Part shown: positions 1-15,000 of the stretch, in pieces | Position numbering within the stretch: position 1 is the stretch's first letter | Layout of the letters: each line of letters opens with the position of its first letter | NCBI RefSeq assembly: GCF_026745355.1 | Contig: NC_079204.1 | Span: forward strand, 49,732,285 to 49,796,284 | Direction of reading: 5' to 3' | DNA from: Beta vulgaris subsp. vulgaris | Lineage: Eukaryota > Streptophyta > Magnoliopsida > Caryophyllales > Amaranthaceae | Length of the DNA stretch: 64,000 nucleotides | Notes under the pieces: model-generated | The model's input: the letters and a program-made list of their open reading frames with translations, nothing else | The model's database searches: none | Told to the model about the DNA's origin: nothing | Program-made: the position numbers and the translations under genes

Positions 1-3000
1 AGCTTTGCTCCTGCCATTCTTTCCTGAAACATTGGATTAACATCAGTAGAAGTTTTAATCAAGTATTCCCACAATCAGCCACCAACAATGAAGCGGCGCA
101 TGAAAGAGTTTCCAATGAAAAAGTAATGATGAAAAATGAAATTCCGATAAATGTTCTAGAATTTTCGGAACAGGGAGAAATGCTCTAACCACTTAGCAAA
201 CCCTCCACTCTCAGCCTATAATTTTTGGGATAAAGGAAGTACTTCATACTTTCAATTGAAAACCCGGCTCTTAGATTTTAAATAGTTGTACAGAAATGAA
301 TATAAAATTAGTAAAATAGATTATCGTCAGATGTCCTTGAAAAACAAATTACCTGTTGAGATTCTTTTTTGAGAGAACTGAAGGAGATTTTGAGAAGGTT
401 AAGACCATAAGGAACAATTGCCAACTTTAGATGACATGCAGCTGAGAACAGGACCTGGACACAAGCAGCTCTGATCTCCGCATCCTGTACGTCCTGTACT
501 AATGCAATGGTAAGCAGGACCAACAGAAAAAATGTTTACCCCTTTCAGCAGAAAGGGAAAAGAAACTGGAAAACTAACTATTATATCAGACGAATAAGCT
601 CACCTGACTTAAACGAATAAGACGTGGAAGAGTCTTCTGTGCAAAAGTATCTTTAGCAGATTCTGATATTTTTTGGCAAGTGCTGATGAGGACATTAGCC
701 ATGCACAGTCGAAATGAGATGGAGATGCAAGTCCTGTGTGCAGTGTCTTCGACCATTCTGGAGGTGAGACGAGTTTCGCCTTCATCATTAGTCAAGTTAT
801 CAATGACAAATGAAAGAACAGAGCTTCCTGATATAAGACCTCCATAAGTTTGGATCACCGAGGCTGCAAAAGTACAGACAAAAAGACTAAAATTCTTAGA
901 TTCAATATTTTCTTCAAGATCTGCAAGTCCTTACTAATCTTAATTCCATTCTGGGAGATAAGAACTTCTCTGATTTCGAACCTTTTGCAGTTCTTGGGGC
1001 TTGCATTTCAGCACATATCATCAGGGCTAGACAGTCAATGCATCCATGTTGCGCCTTGGAAACTGTAAAAAAGAGTTAGTATCTTACACTTACATCAAAA
1101 TTTGTAGCAACACAAGGAAGAAAGTGCCTACCTTCATCTCCATCTACAGAAGGCCACATTAATACAGCTTGTAATACTCTTATAATCTTGGTTATGTCAG
1201 GATGAAAAGCCGAATCCCACCCTCTAATCTGCCAAATCAACAGGACGAACTGTTAGCTCAATATGCTAATTCCCCACTCCCCCCCCCCCCCCCCCCTCCC
1301 CCAAACACCCTATGATTAGTGTCACAGGCAAGAGTTCTGTTGGGAACACCAAGATGTTGGTAATAATGGTATGATTTATACACATAAATGCACAATATGA
1401 ACAGAGAGGACCAGCATACATCCTATCTGAGTAGCCAAGCATATGGTCACCAGGAAGAGTAACATTAAAATGGCAATGAGAACCTCAAATATGATAAGCA
1501 CGCAAGAATCAGAATACTTTGGACAGTGAAGATCAAGAAATTTACCGCAAATGAGGTGCACAACGAAAACAGACAAGCTTTCATCTTCATGACATCCTTA
1601 CTTTCTGCAGTGCGTTGCAATAGGGAAAGGGCGACAGGGAAGAGAATCTGGAATAACACAAAGCAGCGAAACGAAACATATCACTGAGACAAAGCCAATA
1701 TACATTTTCCCCTGATCCTCTTCAATTTTATCTTCAATATATGATTTGCCACCTCTCTAGTGGATGATTGATGATTCTTTACAGACTTCAGATATTCTAG
1801 AGAGTTCGTCGTTATTTATGCTACTATATTAAAAGTCCTGTAATATAATAAAAAGAAATTTTGCTTATGACATTCCATACTTGGGGGTGGATGCGGCCAC
1901 AGAGTTCAGCAGCAAGTTTTCTCACATCTTCATATTCAAACTGACGAAAAGCCCTAACAGAAAAATGATAATGTAAAATTAAGAAGCAACTATCCCGAAA
2001 CATAAGCACTAGAGAGCCAAGAGATATTAGCGAGCAGTTCTATTATTTGACTGACCTGTTGAAGAGGAAAGTAGCAATGCACTCATAATTACATTCATCA
2101 AGGTTACAAGCACCTGGTACCCCACAGCTGTTAGTTGTGTCAGCCAAAAGCATGCAATGGACAACAAAAATTCCAAACCTAAAAATGCCAGTAAACAGAA
2201 TTCAAGCACAATATGAACTGTATACTAGTCCGTCCCCTTTCCAACTTTCTGTATGCTTTTTGCAGTTTCCAATGCACAACTTTGACCATCAATGTTGTTT
2301 TTATTTCGTGAATATAAAATTAGCAAAAGTAAATATCTTGAATGTGTACATTGAAACAGATCCACTAAGATCCCACATGACTATATTTTTTCTTATATAT
2401 GGGTGAAAATCTATGGTCAAATTTATGAAGTTTGACTTTGCAAAAGCACAAAAAAGGAAGTTTTAATGGGAGCGAGGCAGTAGATATAATTAACGCAATT
2501 CAAGCATACAATGGACAATTCCATTTCAAAAACAACTCCCAGACCCCAGTAAAAAGAGTACTATTATCACATAATCCGTATCTTCATTGGCTGTGGTTCT
2601 TTCTTTCTCCACGGGATGGTAAGGGGAGTTGAGCAACCAAAGAAAGCTAGAGAAGAAACAATCATGAATTCATGATCGAGTAATCAAACACACTGCAGAT
2701 AAATCACAAACCCGAAACCATTTCTTCTAAACACCTCAAAGTACACGCATCCCTCTAGCACACATCATTCCGATTGAAATGCCAAGATACTTTTTTGTCC
2801 AAGGTAATCAGTGACTTGATGACTTTTATAGTACAAAGCCACATCCTATCCATTATTTGTTTTTTGGTTGACGATACAATCACATATGGCCACTGAAGGC
2901 CTCACTAGCCCCTGCTTACGGGACTCGAGCCCTTCAGTAGAGTTGTCCCCTACAGGGGGGAAACTTGCTCAACCTCGGGGAAGTTTTAGAACAACCAAAG

Positions 3001-6000
3001 AGATAACTGGAGAACCTAACACTTATCACCATTTTGACAAGGCAACATTCCAATCGAGTGCTGCTTGACATTTTAAGCAGATAGCAATTCTAAATCCAAA
3101 TCCCATCAAATCTCACAACAATGTCGAATCCACCCATTACTGTCGAAATCTTGCCACATTACAACAGCATCTTAATGCAGGTTTATAAGATGTTTTGACT
3201 AAACATTTTACAGATGAAAGAGGGGAAGATAACCATAGATCACTGCTCCTGCCTTCAAACTAGCATCAATAGTGAATTTACACATATTTTAAGCGGTAGA
3301 ATGAGAAGCATGACCTCAATTTACCCTTGTCAAGCAAGAAAACTCTAAGAACCTTTTTTATTGTCTAAAACTGAAAAACATGAAAACTTACCACTTGCTA
3401 CACGTTTTTTTAACAGCTGGCCATACATAGTCATACTGTTGAAATCATCAAAAACCCGCAGAGGAAGCATCTTAATTATAAGTAATGGGCAAAGGCGATC
3501 AAACAGCACTCTTTTCAAGCAATCTGTATCCCCACTCTTACAGGTCCTGTTCTCCACTGCAACATGTATTGATGCACTCATCCTGTTATTGGAGGTGGAG
3601 AGCAAAACAAATTTGAGAGTCAATTCCAAGAAACAACATATAATTTATAAAACGCACCAACAAATAATGCCACTTCTGGCAACTAAAAATAGAATCAAAC
3701 AGTAAGCACAGAGCACAGCACACTCAAAGCATTATTAAAAGAATACCACCTCATCACAACTTTTTAAGAAATCGTAGTATAAACCCATTGTTGTTGCAAT
3801 AATCTACAGACAATGTCCCCAAAAATCCAAGAGGACAAGTCATTGTTTTAGATGATTGAGAGAGAGCACAGAAGCAGAGCACAATAAGAGGTCAACAGGA
3901 CAATGAAGAGAGAGAGAGAGAGAGAGAAGGCAGCAGATGGGTCAACTAGAGGCATGTGTTATAAGTTATAACTAAGGCCTTGTCTGTTTCATGGTTAGCT
4001 GAGATAGTTGCAGGTACCTAGAATCCAGGATACACTTTCTGTTGTTATACACTTTCTGTTGTTTGGTACCTGTAAACAACTTGTCCAAACTAATTTGTAT
4101 TTATTGTTTGGTACCTGTTTAATAATACCTTTAGCCTTTCAATGTAAATACATATTCAAAGACATCCAGTTATATTCTTCTCCCAATTCATACAGTCAGA
4201 AAAAACCCAGTCAGAGAACCCAATGAATTAACTCAAATAAGTAAATTATAATGGAGATCCACACACCCTATGCCTGGACGAATAATCTAGAAGAGTTTCG
4301 ACAAACCACATACATAAGATTACATCTAGCATTATTTATTGGTGTTGCAGTCAGTAAACCATCTAATAAATTATCAGTGTGATCGAAAGCAGTGGAGACA
4401 TGCTAAGCTTCCTTTGAATCTGTCAGGTTAAGTTGATATCAGCAAGAGTAAAAAATTAAGAAATGTAAGCATTCATATTGGTGTTGTTTGAGTCTTAGCA
4501 AATAACAAACAGAGTGAAATAAACAGCAATTCAATTCTTACAATGAGGATGACTAATTATGTACTCACTCTTCTTCTTTCTGTGCTTGAACAAGAAGCTT
4601 TGGAAGGACAAAATCTGCAGCGTCTGCGAGATGCTCATTTACACTACTTAAAAATCTAATAATAATTGCATTTGTTGGATCAGATAGCATCTTGTCTACA
4701 AGCAACTGTCCCAACAAGTTCCAGTCTTGAACCTATGTCTCCCCAAGAAAAAGATAAAAACTGAATTCAGTTAACACCTCACAAGAAATAATATTAAACA
4801 TGCCAAAAAAAAATCAGAAATTTAGAGAAGAATTTGTTTAAGCCATTAGAAAATTAAGAAACTCTTGACAACCCAGGATCTATTATAGACACAACTTTCA
4901 ACTGTTCAGTAATAAATAAAAGAACAAAGCAATCGTGTTGAAGCAATCCATTAGTCCCAACCCCTCCTATTTGCAGAGATGTGTTGCAATATAGTCTCTC
5001 AAGTCTCAGGCTCTCAGCATATTACTGATGCGATTTTCCAATACCTTACCAGTGAACTAGAAATCAGTATAGCCATGGGGATACATCAGAACAATACCTT
5101 AGTGTTAGAAGCTAAACAGGCATTCCTGCTATTGGAGTAGGGAATTGAGTACCTATGCCATTCCCTACAGGGCTACAACCCAAATCTCAAGACTCAAATG
5201 TTCAACTTATTAAGGACATGTGCTTTAAGCAATAAACTCCATAGTATTAAGATTATAAAAAAAATTAAGTAGAATATCCTGCTATCCAGGTAGACAATAT
5301 TGCAATATATCGAATTAGAGAATTTAACTCCAAACATGTACTTCATATTTTATTGCAAATCTTTAAAAAAAGAGCTCCTCAAATGGTCTTTAGTAGTTAG
5401 GAGCAAAAATTAATATCTGAACTGTTGGACCCACCCATACCCTCCCTCATTGGGTAGAGTATGGGTTTTTTCTTTGTTGCTGTTGTAAATTCATTTCAAT
5501 TTTCAATCACGGGACTTGGTAGTAAATGACCAACAATAGCATTGAGGACCTTGTACCAATTAACAGTACAATAAAGCTCGATTCTTTTGAGCTAAGATTT
5601 GCTGAGCTAAACTGAACTGAAATTAATTTTGTTGGACTGAACTGAACTGAAACTAATTATCCTGAAATAAACATATATAATGCCTTGTAGGCAGCATATT
5701 CAACATATATATGTGAGATCTTACAGATTTTGTCCACTCTGGAATTAGCTTGAACACTTCATTGAAGTCAAATTTGGATGTATCTGCAAGATTGCAGATG
5801 AATGAGCTTACTGAGGAATAAAAAAGGACAGAATAAATAATTCTAAAAATATATATTTTTCATCGAGCACCAGAAAGAAGGTACAATAACAGGCATGCAT
5901 TAAAATTTTGGAGTAAAGGCAACAAGTGAATCGCAGGTAAAAAAAGCAGATAAGCTAATTATAATGGACACATGGTCAGCTATGAATAATGACATAGATA

Positions 6001-9000
6001 ATAATAATATTCCCAACTTTATGGTCAGGGATATCCTCCACTGCTTGGTTTTCATACTGCAAACCTATACCGCACAAGTTCATCAAGCACAAATTGTATC
6101 TGCTAGTAGCAACTAGCATGTCAGATTATAAGAGGTTTGCATACTGATATAGTGATGCATATTTATAGAAACAAAAAAAAAGGCGATTTATTCCCCTCTA
6201 ATACCTTGTAGATTTTGAAGGAACTCAAAGAATACATATAGGAGATGGAAAAGGAAAAAAGTCAACAGAGTCATGCATGGACTCCTTGTCCTCCATAAAT
6301 CACATGGCTTCTCCAATTTATTTTCTAATAATATGACTGTTATCACTATGGAACTAGATGTAATATGAACAAAGGGAATACCTTCATTTACGCTTCCAGA
6401 ACTTTCTTGATGATCAGAGGTATTGGAGAGGTCACTGCAAGGGGGATGATTTGTCAGGAATAAGACGTATAAAAACCTACATCTATCTACTCTAATATAA
6501 ACAATTTAGCTGATAAAAGAAAAATTATGGCCATTTCCATATCCACTAGGAACTCAATCATGTCATAATTATCTAGCTGATTACAACTTGAGCACTGCTT
6601 TCACTAATTTAATGATAACTAGCCATGATTTGCCTGTCTGCATTCTAAAGTACCTCAAAGAGTCAAGCACCACCCTGATAACCTCAAACTTGTTGTTGTT
6701 AAGTCTAAGAACTTGAATGAATGCATTGCTGGCGGCTGACCTCATAGTCCCATCAATGGCACAAATAAAGCAAACTAGTGCAGGCAAAACTAAAGATGGA
6801 TCTGCAAAAAAGACAGAGAACTCAGGATCCAGTACTTGAACAACAAAGTCAATCTAAGGCCACAGAAAACCCTCCAAATAAAGAAGGCCACAGACTCATA
6901 CAGCAGACAAAAATAGAGTTGAAGTTCTAGGCAATTCTACTTTAGCGAACACAGATAACAGTTTACTTTTTCAAAGAACAAAAAAGAAAAGAAGAATTCT
7001 ATACCAAAATAAGCTCAACGTCCTTAAAAATAAATATGATATTCAGGTATGTTGTAAATTCTGTTGGAGATAAATTTTCCTTTCAGTCTCTTATGTGAGA
7101 CAGTACCAAGTTGAGTAGTTAAATTCATTTCTATGTATAATATTTCCACTTTTACCATCCTCTAAAGAATTATAAGGACGGAACGACGGAGTAATGTAAC
7201 TTTGTCTCATAGAAACTTTATGTCCTTTTAAATTTCAGAGTAGCCTACTTAAGGCTATGTTACTTGGTCTCTTCATGTCAACCTCAAGTACCATACAAGA
7301 CATTCAGTACTCTAATATCAGGTACTTGACACTTCATGTTAGAGCAAAAAGATGGAGATGTATCCCAAAATGACGAAGTCTGGTACTTGGATTGTTGGAC
7401 ATTTACCCATGTCCAGCAATAGAACCTAAGACACAGTAACATTAAAACTTCTGTTGATAACAACTGACTTAAGGACGTAAAGAAGAAAGCCCAGAGAAGA
7501 TGCTGGAGAATATTATTTAAACCCGGTCTCCCTTCTTGGCCTGAAGAAGTTTATGCTCTATTTTGCCTGTTTCAGGAAAGTTATTGACACTACACCACAT
7601 CTCTTAGAATTTTCATTTCATGGGCGGCCTTTCTTGCTTCTGATTTGGTTTTGTACCTCCTTACACTTTTCTTTCCTTTAAAACATGATTATTGTTTCTT
7701 TTCAAAATTTTCTCTATTCGAAATATGATTTAAATTTTCCCCTACATTCCAGGGGAAATTTTTTGAGGATTTTCCCAATAAATAAGAACCTTCTGTTTTT
7801 TTTCTTAGGAAAGAAAACTTATGATGATAAAGCGATAAAACTTATAATGATAAAACTTATGATGATAAAGTAATAAAACTTAGAACGATAAAACTTATGA
7901 TGATAAAGTAATAAAACTTATAATGATAAAACTTATGATGATAAAGTGATAAAACTTAGGAAACTTTGTCAAAAAAAACCTTTTAAATGTTCAATTTTGC
8001 GAGAAAAAACCTTTTAAAGCATTCTGTGCGAAAAAAACCACAAACTTAATTTTTCTTGCAAGATGAAACCTATTCCCATTTCTCAGTGTGGTTTTGAGAT
8101 GCATACGGGTGGTGCGGCAGTTAATGAAAATAGGGGGTTAAAGAAAGATAGAAGAGTCATCGCCGGAATTGAGAAAAAACACACCGGAAAATGGGAATAG
8201 GTTTCTTCTTGCAAGAAAAATTCAATTTTGTGGTTTCTTTTTGCAAAGAATGCTTTATAAGGTTTTTTTTTTTGCAAAATTGAACCTTTAAAAGGTTTTT
8301 TCGGCAAATTTCCCTAAAACTTATATTGATAAAACTTCGGATGATAAGAATAAGAGATAAATCTTATAATGTTTCACTTTCTAACTATTCAAATGAAAAA
8401 GCAAAATGATAAGTTAGTATCCTTAGGTTTATGTTAGAATTTCGTTGCCGAAGTTATAAATATTATGATAAAATAAGAATCACACATTTTTATCTTATCA
8501 AATGAAAAACAAATTCATAAGTTGCTCCTTATATAAACCCATTTACTAACATGATATAACAAGTCAATTACCACTTCATTTAATCAATGAAGTGCATTTC
8601 TCTAACAAAAAGTGCAATATCAACTTTGTTTACAACCACATCCATCTTTAAGAAAAATTCCCACATTGCCCATTCTAATGATAGATAGTGAATATAGTGG
8701 AACACATTCACCACTATTTTCTTTTTGTTCTTTCCTTATCTTCATTTTCTAGGTGTTACTGTAAAAGCTATCTAATGTGTTTTTTTAAATGCCTTCTGAA
8801 ATATTAAAAAACTGCTTAAGTCTTTGAAAACTTTACTTAAAATTTTGACACTAGCCAATACTTGTTGATTTCACCTTGATATATATTTTTAGAAATCACA
8901 CATCTATAATTTTTTACTATTAAATAGTTAAAAATATTAATGATTAAAATTTTGCGTTGACAAGCATGAAAATTGACGCCGAGGTTTAGTTATTGGGTTT

Positions 9001-12000
9001 AACTCGACATATATTTAAATGAATTAAATATCTATAATTATTACTAATGAGTACTTCAAAATATTAACAATTAAAATTTTGCATTGACAAACATGAAAGT
9101 TTAAGTTGAGGTTTAGCTTTGACAAGCTTTTAACAATTTTGATCATATCAAAGAGTAAAAAAAATGCAACATTTTCCTCCCAATAAACAAATTCTATAGT
9201 TTTTACTTATTGGTAATGGTCAAAGTTTTGCATTAGTAAAGGATGGAAGTCAAACAGTCTAGATAATAAAGAAGCAGAGTAGTAGTTACCATATTAATCT
9301 ACTATTATTGATATTTTAAAATAACCTACAATGTGTAAGTTTTATACGTGATATTTAAAACACAACCGTGCATCAAGTTTATACATTATATAATATACAG
9401 CCCGTGCAACGCACGGGTTCAAATGTAATTAAAAAAGAGAACCAAAAGAAATAAATCATAGATAATTACAAATACACGACAGAAACAAACAAATACATAA
9501 TAATAAAACTATGTAAAATCCTTGGCAACCAACCCTCCCCAAAAAAGGTTGAGAAGATTGGGCAAAAAACCCTAAAACCATCAGGGTAACGAGGCAGGCG
9601 CAACCAAGACTCTGTGGCAAGCGGCAAAGGTGGCCAGAGCAAAGCACACCGGCATGCAACCTCAAAGAAAACTAGGATGAAACTGACATATCTAGATCTG
9701 AAGCAACCAAACTGAGAAAACCACCTTCATAGATTTGAGAGAATGGACATATATAGTCTGAGAGAAAAGGGATAGAGGATTGGTGAGACGACTGAACTCA
9801 AAGGAGGCTCGAGAATTAGCCGCTTGAGGCAAAAGAAATTTTTTTTTTTTTTTTGAAAGGAGGCAAAAGAAATTTTAGCTAACCACCATAAATTTTGGCA
9901 AGTGAAGCCCACAGTCAACAAATAAGCCAAAAAATTGAAAGCTGAATGGAAAGGCACTAGATCTGGAGTAGCTACCAAGCACCACGATATTTCGGGTGAA
10001 ATAAAAGGCTTTATTTAGAGGTGCTAGGTTTCTAGAAAAGTGGGCAATTCGAAACTGAAACTCAACCTCTTTTATCACACCCTGACCTCACACACTGACA
10101 AGCCAACATCTGAATATAATGTATCACATTATTAATATAAATAACTTTTTCGATAGTACCATTGATTAGCGACTAAAAGACAGGAGCAGAATAACGAACC
10201 CTTTCTCCGTACTAATCTAATTTTTAGTAGTAAAACAGAAATTTCCAAGTGCACATATAATTTAACTCTGCTGCTAGAAGTGATCTATGAAGAAGGGAAA
10301 AGAGGTAGATTTTGTGTTTCAAGAATTATAACTGAATTGAGACCGTCCTTGTCACTGTAAATCAGTACCTAAAGGAAATCACAAGTATCAAAAGGCTAAG
10401 TTGTCGCAGTAAACCAGAAAATCCATAAAACTTGAAATACAATGCAAAAAGATGCACTATAAAGATAATTTAACAGGCTGATGGAGGAGAGCTTCGTCAA
10501 GTTATATAAAACAACCCTTCAAAACCAACTAAGATAACTGGAGTTCAGAAAAGTTACTGCTAACCTATAAGTGGAAGCAAACACGTCGCCTGGGAACATA
10601 TCGAACTATCTTCGTCTCCAAGCCAATTTAACAGTTGGTTTGCTATCTTTTGCCTAAAAGAGAATATGCTTTCATGTTTTAACAAGTCGACAATAAATGA
10701 ACTTCCACAACAATAAACACCAGAAAATACTATTGCCATACCAAAAATTGGATGTCACTTTTTTTGAGTTTAACGATATGCGGATGAGTTCTGAGATGAC
10801 ATCAACAGCATTTCTTCTCTGAGATATGTTTCCAGAAGATAAGCGCTTAAGAACCTCATCGAAACACCAATCATCTGCACTTCTGCGAATTCATCAACAC
10901 AAGTCAATTGCAACAAAAAAAATGGGTAGTGACACTGTGACAGACATGCAAAAAGGGTGATGATATAAACATTACTCCCTCCGTCCCAAAATATAGTTCC
11001 CATTTCCATTTTGGGTGTCCCGAAATATAGTTCACATTTCCATCTTTAGTTCCACATTTTTCCGTAATTTGTCTGGAAAAACCGTGTCCCATCATTTATT
11101 TGCTTCTTAAATTATTTTTTTTCCTTTGTTTATTCAACCAAAATGTTACAATTAATGCTCCTTCACCAATTATTCTCCATTCTCTCTCCTAAAATCATCT
11201 TTTCCCATACAACATTTATTTAAATAAACCAAAAATTTTTATTATCCCTCTTAGATTCTACTTGCATAAATTACCATGAAAAAAGGGAATGGGAACTATA
11301 TTTTGGGACGGAGGGAGTATAAGAAATTAGACAAGTTATTACATTGAGCAATAGTCAGCAATAAGAACAGTAACAGCTCTAGCAGCACCATCACGCTCAT
11401 CCAAAAGGCCCAGCAGAGGTAGTAATAATTCCTTGCAATCTATTGAATTATTGAGACTGCCTCCAGCTATCTTAAAGATAACAAACCTAAAGATGCTGAC
11501 TGCCACATCTCTGACATCTTCATCTGCACAGTGAAGCTTCAAAACAGCAGAGATGTGAAACTATGTAACTAGAAACACCTTAAAGAACTGTCGACGGGTC
11601 ATAATTACCACAAAAGTTTCCATTTCAATTTTCAAATGCAAATCCTAGACATAACCTGGTCAAACATTAATAACGTCGACTATCTATTTATTAATAGTAT
11701 ATAGTGCAGGGGGGATCCTGTGGATTCTTGTTAGAATTTATTTTTTTTAAGGGATAGATTCTTGTTAAATTAGTTTCAGTGGGAGAATCAAACATATTCA
11801 CTATTTGTAATTGCTACTAATACATAATTAAAGATATTGGTGGTCAAAGTTAGGGATGTAAGTGGACTTGGAAAAAATCCGGTCTAGTCGACTTCATGTC
11901 GGACTGGATGGAAATCAAACTCAAACTTTCGAGTTTTGAAGATATTGAGCGTGCACTCACAGCCTCACATACATACATCCAAGACATGATGAGAAGGGAT

Positions 12001-15000
12001 CTTAGGTTTTGAAATGAGGAGTAACCCATACAAAAAGTATTTAATTAATTAATGTTATAGCAGACTTAAGAGTTAAATCACTCATCAATTAGAATTACAT
12101 CTCCTCACTTCTTACAAGAAGAAGCTTTCTCACATGAACTTGGTTCTATATATATATACTAGTTGTTGCTCCGCGCGCGGCGCCCCAAAATAGTGAAATA
12201 GAGATATTCGTAGTCGGTTGGTGATAAACACACTTGAACATAAAAACGTAAACAAAAATAAGCATATTCCCTTTCCCGACAGGGACTCAAGGGAATCTCT
12301 GGACCCTCGTCATCATAGCATTCTTCATTGTCTTTATACACCTTAAAAAGTCGAAACTTTCAATCAGCATCCTCGCAAAACATATCATGGCATTTACTCC
12401 CTTCCGCAAATGCAGCATCTCCGATATACATCCCTTCCCACGGCAAGCTTCGGTCTTCATTTGAATCATCCCCAATATCCATCTGCACTTAGAAATTTTT
12501 GCTTTCCCCTTCCTTATGGGTGTTGAGTTATCATTGGAGTCCAATACCCTTAATCCACACATAATCGGTGGTCCGATATACATCCCTTCTCTTTCTCTTG
12601 CTCAGTTTTTTGTTCACTAATTTTGACCCTTTTTGCTTTTTTTTTTTACCAAAAACCGTAGTTGTAGGTGTGGGTGAAGGAGACTTACAAGGAGGAGTGT
12701 TGAACATTTCCTCAGCTTCCTTCGTCACCTTCTCCAAGGCTTTGAAAGAGTTTTTGCTCAATATGTTCAAGTGTGTTTATCACCAGCTTCCTTTGTTTAC
12801 GTTTTTATGTTCAAGTGTGTTTATCACCAAGCATTGGTTGCTTACTTATTAATTCCAAATTCTTGCCATAAAAAGTATACGAATTGTTGAATTTGAACTT
12901 TGGATTGTTGATTTTGGGTTAGGTTTTAGAGCTGAATGTGGAAATTCAATGCTGCATTATTGTGTGAAATGCTATAAGAATTAAATGGAGTGTCCTATTT
13001 CCCTGTAGCAATGCTAAGCATCCTATCTTTTATTGTTCTTTGCTACATTTATGCTGAATCGTGGGTTGATTGGCCCCTTCCAATTTCTTAATTCTTAGTC
13101 TAAAATCCCCTGATATTGGTTATACAGCTAGGCAGCTTCACTTCATTAAGAGTAGTGTCAAAAGTAGTGTGGCGAAGTACAAAAGGAAGCTTTAAGTTTG
13201 AGTAGCTTAGTCCTAAAATGATTAGTATCTTGGAAAGATTTTGGTTGCTACTGAATTAATAACGAGACATTGAAGGAAGTTAGGGGATCTTGGTAAGTTT
13301 TGTTTGATTGGCTTGTAGGGTAAAATGTGGTTCTGACACTACGAAAAAGCCGAGTATTTGAGTTTGCTTCACCGTAGTATGCGTAATATCAAAAATCATC
13401 CTCTCCTTTGCTAAATTTCCCTTTTGACATTTGGGGACCTAATTGTACTTAAAGAAGGGAAGATGCAACTAACAAAAACTTGGCATTGTACATATTTAGG
13501 GGAGAAAGGTGAAGGAGTCAAAAGGTTAGTCCTTTTGGGAAAAAAAAGAACTCTAGCTTAATTTGAATTTAAGCCTCAATGATGAGTATCTCTCCGTCAT
13601 ATTCCAGATTTTCCCGGAGTTTGTTTTAGTTTCATATTTATTTTCAATAGATTAACATGCATAATTGATCATCACTTTCTTGATTACATTTAGAAATTGA
13701 GAAGATAAGATGCATTACATTACTCCATCATGTTTAGTTACAACCAAGTTCTACAAAAGTTACCTTATTGTTTGTGCTATTGTTAAGTTACATTTCAGGT
13801 TTCTAATAATCACTTCAAGTTGTTCTACATCCTCACCCATTGCTTCTTTCTAATTGTCTTTGCCTTCGTGTAGCTTTAAACCTACCCGGTAGCTGTTCAA
13901 CAAGGAAAAATGCGGGATCATCATTTTCTCCATCATACATGCTCGCCAACCGCAAGATCTCCTGATTTTTTCCTTTTTATGGAACTATATAGGTAGATAT
14001 GCAGCTCTTGAATTACTATGAAAGTTTGTATGTAATTACTAGATGTAAGTCCAATATTTTGGGGAACAAACAACACAACAGTCAAATGTAGGAAGAAGAG
14101 GACATCGAAAACGTTTCTAAAGTTTTTAATGTTTATGTAGGTGCTTGATTTTCAAACTCATACTCAATGACTTTTAGGTTTGAATCTCTTTATTTTATAA
14201 TTCATCAAAGTTTTACCTAAGTTGTTTTAGATAAAAGTTGTTAGCTTAACCATTAGAGTTGCACTTAATTTCACTTTAATATGTATTATGATTCTATGTA
14301 AAATTAACGATTTTACAAATGATGTTAGCACACCAAAGTTCAACAATTTGTGGAATACAACTAACACAGCAAGCATATATTTACCGCTTAGTTTGTATTC
14401 GTGCAAAAATGGACATCGGGCTAACTTAAGTTAACGACTATGGATATCTCTATTTCACTATTGTAGGGCGCCGCGCGCGGAGCGACAACTAGTGTATATA
14501 TATATACTAAATGTTATTTTTTGTTTTTTAAAGAAAGGAAACCATATTTATGTCTCCATACAAATGAAGTTATTAGTTTTTACTTTTTACCATCTCCAAC
14601 TATGCAAAATAAGTTTAGGTAAACTTTTGTTTCAATATAAAACAAACAATGAATTCAGCTTCAAATTGGGGGGGGGGGGGGGGGGGCAATAACAACGACA
14701 ATGTCTCCCAATAGGCAGGGCCAACTGCATGAGTAAACATTTTACCTCCAAGTAGTCGGCCACTTAGATTATCTGCCTCCATTCTCTTCAGTCATACACT
14801 ACGTGCTCTCGCAAACATAATTCCATTTTAAAAAATTGGATTGGATCGGCAACAGGATTTGGACTATATTCAGGACTGGAATTTGGACTTGGAGACCATC
14901 AAAGTCCAATCCAGTCCATCATTTACACTCCTAGTCAAAGGTATGCCTTAAAGACATGCTCATAGAAGAAATGTCATCTATTTTAGGACAAAGAGAGTAC

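Larger units (their letters stand above)
12157..14494. mobile_element. 2.3-kb element with about 57-bp terminal inverted repeats, class uncertain
   Basis: The left end (CTAGTTGTTGCTCCGCGCGC...) and the right end are inverted copies over about 57 bp, including a GTGAAATAGAGATAT block. Both ends carry a GC-rich self-complementary CCGCGCGCGG core followed outward by CTAG, as Helitron 3' ends do, yet the two ends face each other like terminal inverted repeats. Flanking TA-dinucleotide runs prevent a target-duplication call. The interior has a broken minus-strand coding-like segment and an internal 37-bp inverted repeat. Mutator-like or inverted Helitron-type ends are both possible. Confidence 0.55.
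11851..14933. mobile_element. Non-autonomous hAT-like element carrying a second element inside
   Basis: The left end TAGGGATGTAAGTGGACTTG and the right end, read as TAGGAGTGTAAATGATGGAC on the other strand, form imperfect inverted repeats. They are flanked by 8-bp direct repeats GTCAAAGT (11843-11850) and GTCAAAGG (14934-14941), the size expected for hAT. Subterminal GGACTTGGA / AGTCCAATCC motifs recur. No hAT transposase is present; most of the length is the nested element at 12157-14494. The host sequence on both sides looks like Stowaway interior and ends near 14999 with a worn GAGAGTAC terminus. Confidence 0.6.

Noticed and set aside
2870..2990. Possible minus-strand tRNA-like SINE (GGGCTCGAGTCCC resembles box B)
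   Set aside because: No box A at the right spacing, no A tail and no target duplication could be shown.
12568..12852. 94-residue plus-strand open frame
   Set aside because: It is opposite the lysine-rich coding-like segment of the transposon and runs through the inverted repeat; phenylalanine-rich and implausible.
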